A stretch of DNA of 64,000 nucleotides from NCBI RefSeq assembly GCF_044769865.1, contig NZ_JBIZWA010000002.1:310001-374000 (forward strand), written 5' to 3'. Of the stretch, positions 33,507-41,854 are shown piece after piece; position 1 is the first letter of the stretch; each line of letters starts with the position of its first letter. The DNA comes from Homoserinimonas sp044769865. GTDB taxonomy: Bacteria; Actinomycetota; Actinomycetes; Actinomycetales; Microbacteriaceae. A program made the translations under genes and the position numbers. The notes under the pieces are model-generated. The model was not told the origin of the DNA. It saw only the letters and a program-made list of their open reading frames with translations, and did not search any database.

Positions 33507-35462
33507 ATGAGCCAGCAGTCAGGATTCGACCTCTTCACAGACCGCGACATCGTCGCAATGCGCGTCAACGGGGAATTGAGGGACCTGGCCGCAACCGTCA
33601 CCGACGCTGACGAGATCGAGCCCGTACGCATCGACTCCGAGGACGGGCTGAACATCCTGCGCCACTCCGCCGCGCACGTCGCGGCCCAGGCAGTGCAGTC
33701 GATCAACCCGGAGGCGAAGCTCGGCATCGGCCCACCCGTCACCGACGGCTTCTACTACGACTTCGATGTCGAGCAGCCCTTCACACCCGAAGACCTGAAG
33801 GCGATCGAGAAGGCCATGGAGCGGATCATCAAGCAGGGCCAGCGCTTCGTGCGCCGGGTCGTGAGCGACGACGAGGCACGTGCTGAGCTCGCCGAGGAGC
33901 CCTACAAGCTCGAACTGATCGGTCTCAAGGGTTCCGCAGCCGAGGGCGGGGACAACGAGGCGGTCGAGGTCGGCGCAGGGGAGCTCACGATCTACGACAA
34001 CGTTGACCCGAAGACGGGGGAGACGGTGTGGAAGGACCTGTGCCGCGGTCCGCACCTGCCGAACACCCGCATGATCGGCAATGGCTGGAAGCTCATGCGG
34101 ACGGCCGCCGCCTACTGGCGGGGTTCCGAAAAGAACAAGCAGCTCCAGCGCGTCTACGGCACCGCCTGGCCCAGCAAGGACGAGCTGCGCGCCTACACGA
34201 CCCGTCTCGAGGAGGCGGCGAAGCGCGATCATCGCAAGCTGGGCTCGGAACTCGACCTCTTCTCGTTCCCCGAGGAGATCGGCTCGGGCCTCGCCGTCTT
34301 CCATCCCAAGGGCGGCATCATCCGCAACGAGATCGAGAACTATATGCGGCAGCAGTTGCTGTCGCACGACTACGAACTCGTCAACACGCCTCACATCACG
34401 AAGGGCCACCTCTTCGAGACGAGCCAGCACCTGAACTGGTACAAGGACGGCATGTTCCCCGCCATGCACCTCGACGAAGAGCGGGATGCCGACGGGCACG
34501 TCACGAAGCAGGGCCAGGACTACTACCTGAAGCCCATGAACTGTCCCTTCCACAATCTGATCTTCCGAGCGCGGGGCCGCAGCTACCGTGAACTGCCCCT
34601 GAGGCTCGCCGAGTTCGGCACCGTCTACCGCTACGAGAAGAGCGGCACGCTCTCGGGCCTCACCCGGGTGCGCGGACTGACGCAGGACGACGCCCACATC
34701 TATGTGACTCCCGAGCAGGTGAAAGACGAGATCAAGCGCCAGCTCGAGTTCGTGTTCGAGACGCTGCGCGGTTACGGGCTCGACGACTTCTACCTCGAAT
34801 TGTCGACCCGCGACCCCGAGAAGTCGGTCGGCACGGACGAGCAGTGGGAGGAGGCAACCGAGACGCTCCGCCAGGTCGGCGAGGAGTCCGGCCTCGAACT
34901 GGTCAACGACCCGGGCGGCGCCGCGTTCTACGGGCCCAAGATCTCGGTGCAGGCGCGGGATGCCATCGGTCGCACGTGGCAACTCTCGACCGTGCAGCTG
35001 GACTTCAACCAGCCGGAACTCTTCGAGCTCGAGTACACGGCGGCAGATGGCACGCGCCAGCAGCCCGTCATGATCCACCGGGCACTGCTCGGATCGATCG
35101 AGCGCTTCTTCGCGATCCTCCTCGAGCACTACGCGGGCGCCTTCCCTGTGTGGCTCTCTCCCGTGCAGGTCGTTGGCATCCCCGTCGCGGAGGAGTACAA
35201 CGACTACCTCTCGGAGGTCGTCGCGAAGCTCAAGGCGCGTGGCGTGCGTGCGGAGGTCGACCTCTCGAGTGACCGGATGCCCAAGAAGATTCGTACGCAC
35301 ACCAAGGCGAAGGTTCCCTTCCAGCTCATCGCTGGCGAGGAGGATCGGGCGAATGGGGCGGTGAGCTTCCGCTTCAGGGACGGCAGCCAGGAGAATGGCG
35401 TCCCGGTCGACGAGGCGATTGCGCGCATCCTGGAGACGATCGCCAGCAAGGCCCAGGTCTGA
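33507..35462 (+). CDS. thrS: Threonyl-tRNA synthetase
   Basis: This 651-residue class II synthetase has the N2 editing domain (RHSAAHVAAQAVQ with its His pair). The catalytic core has motif 2 in the TVYRYEKSGTLSGLTRVRG region, the zinc Cys in KPMNCPFHN, and motif 3 in IHRALLGSIERFFAIL. The anticodon domain starts near PVWLSPVQVVGIPV. The N-terminal TGS region is shorter than in E. coli: the protein starts MSQQSGFDLFTDRDIVAMRVNGEL, lacking roughly the first 45 residues of that domain. ATG 33507 is the natural start; upstream sequence is tRNA. The stop overlaps the HIT gene start (TGATGG). Confidence 0.96.
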   Translation: MSQQSGFDLFTDRDIVAMRVNGELRDLAATVTDADEIEPVRIDSEDGLNILRHSAAHVAAQAVQSINPEAKLGIGPPVTDGFYYDFDVEQPFTPEDLKAIEKAMERIIKQGQRFVRRVVSDDEARAELAEEPYKLELIGLKGSAAEGGDNEAVEVGAGELTIYDNVDPKTGETVWKDLCRGPHLPNTRMIGNGWKLMRTAAAYWRGSEKNKQLQRVYGTAWPSKDELRAYTTRLEEAAKRDHRKLGSELDLFSFPEEIGSGLAVFHPKGGIIRNEIENYMRQQLLSHDYELVNTPHITKGHLFETSQHLNWYKDGMFPAMHLDEERDADGHVTKQGQDYYLKPMNCPFHNLIFRARGRSYRELPLRLAEFGTVYRYEKSGTLSGLTRVRGLTQDDAHIYVTPEQVKDEIKRQLEFVFETLRGYGLDDFYLELSTRDPEKSVGTDEQWEEATETLRQVGEESGLELVNDPGGAAFYGPKISVQARDAIGRTWQLSTVQLDFNQPELFELEYTAADGTRQQPVMIHRALLGSIERFFAILLEHYAGAFPVWLSPVQVVGIPVAEEYNDYLSEVVAKLKARGVRAEVDLSSDRMPKKIRTHTKAKVPFQLIAGEEDRANGAVSFRFRDGSQENGVPVDEAIARILETIASKAQV

Positions 35463-36028
35463 TGGCCTCGTACGAGCCGGACGAGTTCGAAGGGACTGAG
35501 CGGGAGGCCGCGAGCGGTTTCGCCGCGAGCCCGGATGCGTTCCAGCGCCTCTGGACGCCGCACCGTCTCGTCTACATCGAAGACGGGCAACAGCCGCCCG
35601 CGCACGACTGCCCCTTCTGCAACGCGCCCACGATGCCGGACGAGAAGGGCCTCATCGTCGCGAGGGGCAAGCACGCCTACGTGCTTTTGAACCTCTACCC
35701 CTACAACTCCGGCCACCTGCTGGTGTGCCCCTACCGCCACATCGCGACCTACGACGAGGCCAACGCCGAGGAGGTCGCCGAGATCGGGAGCCTCACGCAG
35801 ACCGCCATGCGGGTGCTCAAGGCAACGTCGTCGTGCGATGGCTTCAACCTCGGCATGAACCAGGGCCGCATCGCCGGCGCCGGCATCGCCGAGCACCTGC
35901 ACCAGCACATCGTGCCGCGGTGGGCGCTCGACTCGAACTTCTTTCCCATCGTCGCCAAGACGAAGGCCGTGCCGCGCCTGCTGGGCGAGGTTCGCGACGA
36001 GATCGCCGCCGCCTGGCCCAAGGACTGA
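35462..36028 (+). CDS. HIT family nucleotide phosphorylase/hydrolase
   Basis: This 188-residue histidine-triad protein has the catalytic motif AEHLHQHIVPRW. The usual upstream block is HDCPFCNAPT with a Cys pair, then VLLNLYPYNSGHLLVCPYRH. Relatives act on Ap4A or adenylylated compounds. Coupling to thrS is frequent in actinobacteria, consistent with clearing dinucleotide polyphosphates made by synthetases. Here the phosphatidylinositol-phosphate genes that often follow are replaced by vitamin B6 genes on the other strand. Confidence 0.92.
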   Translation: MASYEPDEFEGTEREAASGFAASPDAFQRLWTPHRLVYIEDGQQPPAHDCPFCNAPTMPDEKGLIVARGKHAYVLLNLYPYNSGHLLVCPYRHIATYDEANAEEVAEIGSLTQTAMRVLKATSSCDGFNLGMNQGRIAGAGIAEHLHQHIVPRWALDSNFFPIVAKTKAVPRLLGEVRDEIAAAWPKD

Positions 36029-36041
36029 CCAGGCGGCATCC

Positions 36042-36060
36042 GGTGTGCGGTCAGCGCACC
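36042..36060. terminator. Weak hairpin between the HIT gene and pdxY
   Basis: GGTGTGC and GCGCACC (one T-G wobble) around loop GGTCA, overlapping the pdxY stop. The stem is short, so this is only a candidate shared terminator for the convergent genes. Confidence 0.35.
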
Positions 36061-36902
36061 TGCGTGACCTCGAACTGCAGGCGCGGATGAGCGTAGGCCT
36101 CCTGCGCCTCCACGAGCAGCAGCTCCCGCGAACCGGCATCGTAGGTCGTCTGTAGGAGGTCGTAGACGCTGGACGTGGTGCGAGCGAGGGCCGTCGCGGC
36201 GTCGCCCGTCTCGCGGTAGTGGGCAGAGAAGAGCGCGGCGGTGACGTCGCCAGAGCCGTTCGCCTTCATCGGGATGTGCGGGGTCTGCACGATCCAGGCG
36301 CCCTTGTCATCCACCGCGAGCATCTCGATCGTTCCCTCCGGCCGCTCCGGTCGCTCGACGCTCGTGACGAGCACCGTGCTCGGCCCCATCGCGCGAGCGG
36401 CATCGACCGATGCCAGCGTCGAGTCGAGGTCGGCTGGCTCCGTCTCCGTGAGGAAGCCCAGCTCGAACTGGTTGGGCGTGATGATGTCGGCGGCGGGCGC
36501 AACCCGCTCCCGCAGGAGGATCGGGATAGCGGGGGCCACGAAGCATCCGGACTTCGCATTGCCCATGACCGGATCGCAGGAGTACACAGCGCTTGGGTTC
36601 GCGGCTTTGACCCGCGCAACCGCGTCAAGGATGACATCCGCGATGCCCTCGCTGCCCTGGTAGCCGGAGAGTACGACATCGATGTCGGCGAAGGCGCCAC
36701 GCTCCTCGATGCCCGTGATCACCTCGAGAACTTCGTCCGGGCTGATGAGCGGTCCGCGCCAGGCGCCGTAGCCCGTGTGGTTCGAGAAGTTCACGGTGTA
36801 GACGGGGTACACCTCGACGCCGATGCGCTGCAGCGGGAACACGGCGGCGGAGTTGCCGACATGGCCGTAGGCGACGGCGGACTGGATGGAGAGGATCTTC
36901 AC
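36051..36902 (-). CDS. pdxY: Pyridoxal kinase
   Basis: This 283-residue ribokinase-like kinase phosphorylates pyridoxal to PLP in the salvage pathway. Motifs are ILSIQSAVAYGHVGNSAA at the start, FSNHTGYG, CDPVMGN, TPNQFELGFLT, and the anion-hole ANGSGDVTAALF with the catalytic Asp. The GTG start at 36902 follows AGGAG. It lies 27 bp downstream of pdxR on the same strand, so the regulator and kinase probably form one transcript divergent from pdxST. Confidence 0.95.
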   Translation of the reverse strand: MKILSIQSAVAYGHVGNSAAVFPLQRIGVEVYPVYTVNFSNHTGYGAWRGPLISPDEVLEVITGIEERGAFADIDVVLSGYQGSEGIADVILDAVARVKAANPSAVYSCDPVMGNAKSGCFVAPAIPILLRERVAPAADIITPNQFELGFLTETEPADLDSTLASVDAARAMGPSTVLVTSVERPERPEGTIEMLAVDDKGAWIVQTPHIPMKANGSGDVTAALFSAHYRETGDAATALARTTSSVYDLLQTTYDAGSRELLLVEAQEAYAHPRLQFEVTQVR

Positions 36903-36929
36903 AAGGGCTCCTGCGGGATAGCGGACGGT

Positions 36930-38300
36930 TCAGGTGGTGCGGAGGACGGTGTCGACCGCGGCGGCGATGTCCGCTGCCAGCCGGGCAGCATCCTCGTCGC
37001 TCAGGTCGTGGACGGTAAGTCGGAGGTGGCGCGGCGCTGCCTCCCCGGCGAGCAGGAAGTCATCACCGGGACGGGCAAGCCAGCCGCGGCGCATCAGTTG
37101 CTCCGTGACAGCGCGGGCGGGGGCCGGCAGGGGCAGCCACAGGCTCAAGCCGTCGCCCGCACGACACGGCAGGCCGACGGCGCGAGCGTGCTCCGCGAAC
37201 GCGGCGTTCCGCTCTCGGTAGTGTTCGGCGGCGTGCTCGACTGCCGCCATCACGTCATCATCGACGACGAGCGCGACCACGAGGCGCTGCAGCAGGTGGC
37301 TCACCCAGGTCGACCCCGGGCTCAGCCGTTCGGCGAGCCGAGCCGCGGTCTCGGCGTCGCTCGCGGTGACCGCGAGGCAGAGGTCGGGCCCCAGGAACTT
37401 CGAGACCGAGCGGATGAGCGCCCAGCGGCGGTGTTCCGGGCCGATGATCGAGACATAGGGGCGGCGCGACAGCAGCGAGAAGTGGTCGTCTTCGATGACG
37501 AGCACATGCGGATGCTCGGCGAGGACCTCTCGCAGTGCCGCCGCGCGCTCGGGCGTGAGGCTGGCCCCCGTCGGGTTGTGGGCGCGGGGCGTGCAGACGA
37601 TCGCGCGGACGCCGGCCGCGAGGGCAGCACGAAGGCCGACGACCGTCATGCCCTCGTCGTCGACCGGGATCGCATGCGGCCGGTATCCGCCGACACGCAC
37701 CGTGCGGAGTGCGGAGAGGAAGCACGGGTCCTCGAGACCGACGAGGTCGTCGCGAGCCAGCGCATCCGCGAAGAGCCGCTCGAGCGCATCGACCGCGCCA
37801 CCTGTGACGGTGAGGCGCAGGTCGTCCCGCGTGCCGAGGTCCCGGGTGATCCACGCGTGCGCCCAGCGTTCGAGGGAGGGATCGATCGTCGGCTCGCCAT
37901 AGAGGACCGGACGCCCCGCGAGAGTCGCGAGTGCGGGGGAGAGGTCGGGAATGAGAGCGGGGTCGGGGTTGCCGTTCGCGACATCGCGAAGCACTGAGTC
38001 GGGCGCGTATCCCTCAAGGGGCACTGCGGCCCGGATCGCGACGCGCGTGCCGCCCCGCCCGCGTGTCTCCACCGCGCCGGCCTGGTTGAGCAGCCGGTAG
38101 GCGGCCACGACGGTATTGCGATTGACCCCAAGCTGCTCCGCAAGTGAACGGACGGGAGGGAGGATGTCGCCAGGCGTCAGTGTCCCGCGGTCGATCAGCG
38201 CGCGAACGCTCTCAGCGATCTCGGCCGCCGTCTCGCCGCCGATGGGCTCGAGGGTCAGCCGCGTGTCTCCGATCGTCACACGAGCAAGTCTATGGGTCAT
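36930..38300 (-). CDS. pdxR: MocR/GntR-type regulator of vitamin B6 synthesis (PdxR)
   Basis: This 456-residue protein fuses an N-terminal GntR winged helix (ILPPVRSLAEQLGVNRNTVV) to a class I aminotransferase-like domain. The PLP-binding Lys is in RSVSKFLGP; other fold-type I marks are PRAHNPTG and VIEDDHFSLL. MocR proteins of this type sense PLP and activate pdxST. Divergence from pdxS, with 41 bp between start codons, strongly supports that role. ATG start at 38300. Confidence 0.93.
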   Translation of the reverse strand: MTHRLARVTIGDTRLTLEPIGGETAAEIAESVRALIDRGTLTPGDILPPVRSLAEQLGVNRNTVVAAYRLLNQAGAVETRGRGGTRVAIRAAVPLEGYAPDSVLRDVANGNPDPALIPDLSPALATLAGRPVLYGEPTIDPSLERWAHAWITRDLGTRDDLRLTVTGGAVDALERLFADALARDDLVGLEDPCFLSALRTVRVGGYRPHAIPVDDEGMTVVGLRAALAAGVRAIVCTPRAHNPTGASLTPERAAALREVLAEHPHVLVIEDDHFSLLSRRPYVSIIGPEHRRWALIRSVSKFLGPDLCLAVTASDAETAARLAERLSPGSTWVSHLLQRLVVALVVDDDVMAAVEHAAEHYRERNAAFAEHARAVGLPCRAGDGLSLWLPLPAPARAVTEQLMRRGWLARPGDDFLLAGEAAPRHLRLTVHDLSDEDAARLAADIAAAVDTVLRTT

Positions 38301-38311
38301 GCCATGCTAGG

Positions 38312-38329
38312 TTTTGGCCTAAGCCAAAC
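38312..38329. promoter_or_regulatory. Dyad between pdxR and pdxS, candidate PdxR site
   Basis: TTTGGC (38313-38318) and GCCAAA (38323-38328) around CTAA, in a divergent gap of only 41 bp. PdxR is the obvious candidate ligand. The sequence does not match operators of other PdxR proteins known to me. Confidence 0.5.
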
Positions 38330-38341
38330 AAGGGAGTGCGC

Positions 38342-39229
38342 ATGTCCACGACAGTAGGCACCGCTCGCGTCAAGCGCGGGCTCGCCGAGATGCTGAAGGG
38401 CGGCGTCATCATGGACGTCGTCACGGCCGAACAGGCACGAATCGCCGAGGACGCGGGAGCCGTCGCGGTCATGGCCCTCGAGCGTGTGCCCGCGGACATC
38501 CGCTCGCAGGGTGGCGTCGCAAGGATGAGCGATCCCGACCTCATCGACGAGATCATCGCATCCGTCTCCATCCCCGTAATGGCGAAGGCGCGCATCGGCC
38601 ACTTCGTCGAGGCCCAGGTGCTGCAGTCGCTCGGCGTCGACTACATCGACGAGTCCGAGGTGCTGAGCCCAGCCGACTACGTCAACCACATCGACAAGTG
38701 GAAGTTCACGGTGCCCTTCGTCTGCGGCGCCACCAACCTCGGGGAGGCGCTGCGACGCGTCAACGAGGGAGCCGCCATGATCCGCTCCAAGGGCGAAGCA
38801 GGCACGGGTGACGTCTCGGAGGCGACCAAGCACATCCGCACGATCCGCGGAGAGGTCGCCCGTCTGACATCCATGAGTGATGACGAGTTGTACGTCGCGG
38901 CCAAGGATCTGCAGGCGCCGTATGAACTCGTGGTCGAGGTCGCGAAGACGGGCACGCTCCCCGTCGTGCTGTTCACGGCTGGGGGAGTCGCGACGCCCGC
39001 GGATGCCGCACTCATGATGCAACTCGGAGCCGACGGTGTCTTCGTTGGCTCCGGCATCTTCAAGTCGGGCAATCCCGCGAAGCGTGCCGCGGCCATCGTC
39101 AAGGCAACCACCTTCCACGACGACCCGGCGGTCATCGCCGAGACCTCCCGCGGCCTCGGCGAGGCGATGGTGGGGATCAACGTCGGCGATCTTCCGGCTC
39201 CCCATCGGCTCGCTGAGCGTGGCTGGTAG
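38342..39229 (+). CDS. pdxS: Pyridoxal 5'-phosphate synthase subunit PdxS
   Basis: This 295-residue TIM-barrel subunit condenses ribose-5-phosphate, glyceraldehyde-3-phosphate and ammonia into PLP. Active-site lysines lie in VMAKARIGHFVEAQ and in the MIRSKGEAGTGDVSEATKH block; the phosphate loop is GGVATPADAALMMQLGADG. The ATG at 38342 follows GGGAG. It overlaps pdxT by 11 nt, giving the standard PdxST complex genes. Confidence 0.97.
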   Translation: MSTTVGTARVKRGLAEMLKGGVIMDVVTAEQARIAEDAGAVAVMALERVPADIRSQGGVARMSDPDLIDEIIASVSIPVMAKARIGHFVEAQVLQSLGVDYIDESEVLSPADYVNHIDKWKFTVPFVCGATNLGEALRRVNEGAAMIRSKGEAGTGDVSEATKHIRTIRGEVARLTSMSDDELYVAAKDLQAPYELVVEVAKTGTLPVVLFTAGGVATPADAALMMQLGADGVFVGSGIFKSGNPAKRAAAIVKATTFHDDPAVIAETSRGLGEAMVGINVGDLPAPHRLAERGW

Positions 39230-39836
39230 CACGCCAGCCCAGATCACGGTCGGTGTCCTGGCCCTGCAGGGGGCGGTGCGCGAACACCTCGATGTGCTGC
39301 GGCGCCTGAACACGGAGGCGCGGCCCGTGCGCACTCCGGCAGATCTCGCGACCGTTGACGCGCTCGTCATCCCGGGCGGTGAGTCGACCGTGATCGACAA
39401 GCTCTCGCGCGCGTTCGGGCTGGATGGGCCCATCAAGGAGGCGATAGCGCGAGGGCTGCCCGTACTGGGCACCTGTGCTGGCCTCATCATGCTCGCGGAT
39501 CGCATCCAGGGGAGAGCCCCTGGCCAGAGGACCTTCGGCGGACTCGATGCGACCGTGCGGCGGAACGCCTTCGGGAGCCAGGGCGAGTCGTTCGAAACCG
39601 AAATCGCCGTGCCAGAACTTGGTGGCCCGGCGTTGCGCGCCGTCTTCATCCGGGCTCCCGCCATTGAGGAGGTCGGCCAGGCGGTGACCGTGCTGGGACG
39701 CCTCGACGACGGGAAGATCGTCGCCGTGCAGCAAGGGAGGCTGCTCGGCATTGCCTTCCACCCGGAGATCTCGGGGGAAGACCGATTCCACGCCAGGCTC
39801 ATCGCTCTCGCGCGCGAAGCGGCGGGCCGCGACTGA
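39219..39836 (+). CDS. pdxT: Pyridoxal 5'-phosphate synthase glutaminase subunit PdxT
   Basis: This 205-residue class I glutaminase feeds ammonia to PdxS. The triad is visible: Cys in GTCAGLIMLA, and His and Glu in FHPEISGE. GGESTVIDKL is the family glycine loop. The GTG at 39219, inside the end of pdxS, gives MAGSTPAQITVGVLALQG, the normal N terminus. Its intact Cys and His contrast with the GatD-like protein at 3270-4022. Confidence 0.96.
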   Translation: MAGSTPAQITVGVLALQGAVREHLDVLRRLNTEARPVRTPADLATVDALVIPGGESTVIDKLSRAFGLDGPIKEAIARGLPVLGTCAGLIMLADRIQGRAPGQRTFGGLDATVRRNAFGSQGESFETEIAVPELGGPALRAVFIRAPAIEEVGQAVTVLGRLDDGKIVAVQQGRLLGIAFHPEISGEDRFHARLIALAREAAGRD

Positions 39837-39873
39837 GCACGGCAAGGCAGAGGCCCTCTATAGGATGTTCTCC

Positions 39874-40632
39874 ATGTCAGGGCATTCCAAATGGGCAACC
39901 ACGAAGCACAAGAAGGCGGTCATCGACGCGCGCAGGGCCAAGTCCTTCGCGAAGCTGATCAAGAACATCGAGGTCGCAGCCAAGATCGGTGGCGCTGACC
40001 TCTCGGGCAATCCGACCCTCGTCGACGCGGTGCAGAAGGCCAAGAAGACCTCGGTGCCCAATGACAACATCGATCGCGCGATCAAGCGTGGCGCGGGCCT
40101 CACTGGTGAGTCCGTCGAATACATGACGATCATGTACGAGGGCTACGCGCAGGGCGGTGTCGCACTCCTCATCGAATGTCTCACAGACAACAAGAACCGC
40201 GCCGCGGCCGAGGTTCGCACCGCCATGACGCGCAACGGCGGCAACATGGCCGACCCGGGAAGCGTGGCCTACAACTTCTCGCGCAAGGGCGTCGTGTCGA
40301 TCACGAAGACCGAGGGCCTGACGGAGGACGACGTCCTCCTCGCCGTGCTCGATGCCGGAGCCGAAGAGGTCGTCGACCGGGGAGCGGGCTTCGAGGTCAT
40401 CACCGACCCCTCCGACCTCGTCGCCGTCCGCACCGCGCTGCAGGATGCCGGCATCGACTATGACTCGGCGGAGGCGGAGTTCGTGCCGAACCTCAGCGTC
40501 GAGATCGACGCCGAGACAGCGCGCAAGGTGTTCAAGCTGATCGACGCGCTCGAAGACAGCGACGACGTGCAGAACGTCTTCGTCAACTACTCCCTGTCGC
40601 CGGAGACCCAGGCCGAACTCGACGAGGACTAG
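39874..40632 (+). CDS. yebC: YebC/PmpR-family protein
   Basis: This 252-residue protein begins with the family signature MSGHSKWATTKHKKAVIDARR. IDRAIKRGAG and YEGYAQGGVALLIECLTDNKNR follow. Members act as transcription regulators or as translation factors easing proline-stall sites. Upstream, CTCTATAGG at 39857-39864 could be a -10 giving a near-leaderless mRNA starting about three bases before the ATG at 39874. ruvC starts directly after the stop. Confidence 0.94.
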   Translation: MSGHSKWATTKHKKAVIDARRAKSFAKLIKNIEVAAKIGGADLSGNPTLVDAVQKAKKTSVPNDNIDRAIKRGAGLTGESVEYMTIMYEGYAQGGVALLIECLTDNKNRAAAEVRTAMTRNGGNMADPGSVAYNFSRKGVVSITKTEGLTEDDVLLAVLDAGAEEVVDRGAGFEVITDPSDLVAVRTALQDAGIDYDSAEAEFVPNLSVEIDAETARKVFKLIDALEDSDDVQNVFVNYSLSPETQAELDED

Positions 40633-41196
40633 TTGTCCGGCTCGCCTGCACGCATCCTCGGCGTTGATCCCGGGCTCACCCGCTGCGGCATCGGTGTCAT
40701 CGATGTCATGGCGGGCAGGCGCGCCCGGCTCATCGACGTCGGTGTGATCAGGACGCCCGCTGACATGCCCCTTGAGCGACGTCTCCAACTCATCGGCGAC
40801 GCGCTCGACGGCCTGCTCGACGAACACCGCCCGAGCGCGATCGCCCTGGAGCGTGTCTTCGCGCAGCACAACCTCCGCTCGGTGATGGGCACGGCACAGG
40901 TAAGTGGCGTCGTGCTGTTGGCTGCGGGACGCCGCTCACTTCCCGTGGGACTCCACACCCCCTCCGAAGTCAAGGCGGCGGTGACCGGCTACGGCGCTGC
41001 CGACAAGCGGCAGGTCGGCGAGATGGTGGCCCGCATCCTCGAACTCTCGGCCCCGCCGACCCCGGCAGACGCGGCCGACGCCCTCGCGCTCGCCCTCTGT
41101 CATGCGTGGCGAGGCGGCGCGACGAGCGCGCCGGCTCGGGCGGATGCCGGAACTCCCGCACAGCAGGCGTGGCGCGCCGCAGAACGTCGACGGTGA
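40633..41196 (+). CDS. ruvC: Holliday junction resolvase RuvC
   Basis: This 187-residue endodeoxyribonuclease resolves Holliday junctions. Acidic catalytic residues are in LGVDPGLTRCGIGVID, IALERVFA and DAADALALALCHA. The TTG start abuts the yebC stop with no gap. The C-terminal 25 residues are a low-complexity extension. It is the first gene of the ruvCAB operon. Confidence 0.95.
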   Translation: MSGSPARILGVDPGLTRCGIGVIDVMAGRRARLIDVGVIRTPADMPLERRLQLIGDALDGLLDEHRPSAIALERVFAQHNLRSVMGTAQVSGVVLLAAGRRSLPVGLHTPSEVKAAVTGYGAADKRQVGEMVARILELSAPPTPADAADALALALCHAWRGGATSAPARADAGTPAQQAWRAAERRR

Positions 41197-41224
41197 CGTC
41201 GGGGGCTCCTCATAGGCTTGGAGC

Positions 41225-41854
41225 ATGATCTCCTCTGTGCGCGGACCCGTGCTCTCCGTCGGCGTCACGACGGTCGTGGTCGAGGTGGGAGGCGTCGGCC
41301 TGCTCATGACCATCACACCGGCGCACGCGGCGACACTCCGTGTCGGAACCGAGGCGAGCATCCGCACGGTGCTCATCGTGAAGGAGGACGACCTCGCCCT
41401 CTTCGGCTTCGCGGACGCCGAACAGCTGCAGGTCTTCGACCTGCTGCGCGGTGTCACAGGCGTCGGACCAAAGTCGGCCATGGGGGTGCTATCGGCCATG
41501 AGTCCGACCGAGGTCGCCCAAGCGGTGAACCTCGAAGACGACGGCGCCTTTCGCAAGGTCTCAGGCATCGGGCCCAAGACTGCAAAGCTCATCATCGTTT
41601 CCCTCGCCGGCAAGATGGTGCACACGCCAGCGGGCACACCAGCCGCCGCGCAGGCTGTCGCGGGAGATGCCCGCGCGCAGGTCGTCGAAGCACTCATTGG
41701 CCTCGGCTGGAACGAGCGTTCGGCTACGAAGGCCGCGGACGATGCGAGGGATGCCGTCGATCCCGCCAAGACGGGCGACATGCAGGCGCTCCTCCGCATC
41801 GCCCTCGCCAGCCTCGGGCCGGCGCAGGCCATGGCTCGTGAGGGCACGCGATGA
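41225..41854 (+). CDS. ruvA: Holliday junction DNA helicase subunit RuvA
   Basis: This 209-residue junction-recognition protein has an N-terminal OB fold (MISSVRGPVL...). Tandem helix-hairpin-helix motifs are LRGVTGVGPKSAMGVLSAM and KVSGIGPKTAKLIIVSL, and a C-terminal domain III binds RuvB. The stop overlaps ruvB as ATGA. Confidence 0.96.
   Translation: MISSVRGPVLSVGVTTVVVEVGGVGLLMTITPAHAATLRVGTEASIRTVLIVKEDDLALFGFADAEQLQVFDLLRGVTGVGPKSAMGVLSAMSPTEVAQAVNLEDDGAFRKVSGIGPKTAKLIIVSLAGKMVHTPAGTPAAAQAVAGDARAQVVEALIGLGWNERSATKAADDARDAVDPAKTGDMQALLRIALASLGPAQAMAREGTR

Noticed and set aside
36219..37997. 592-codon open frame antisense to pdxY and pdxR
   Set aside because: It spans two real genes and their junction, with shadow-type composition and no motifs.
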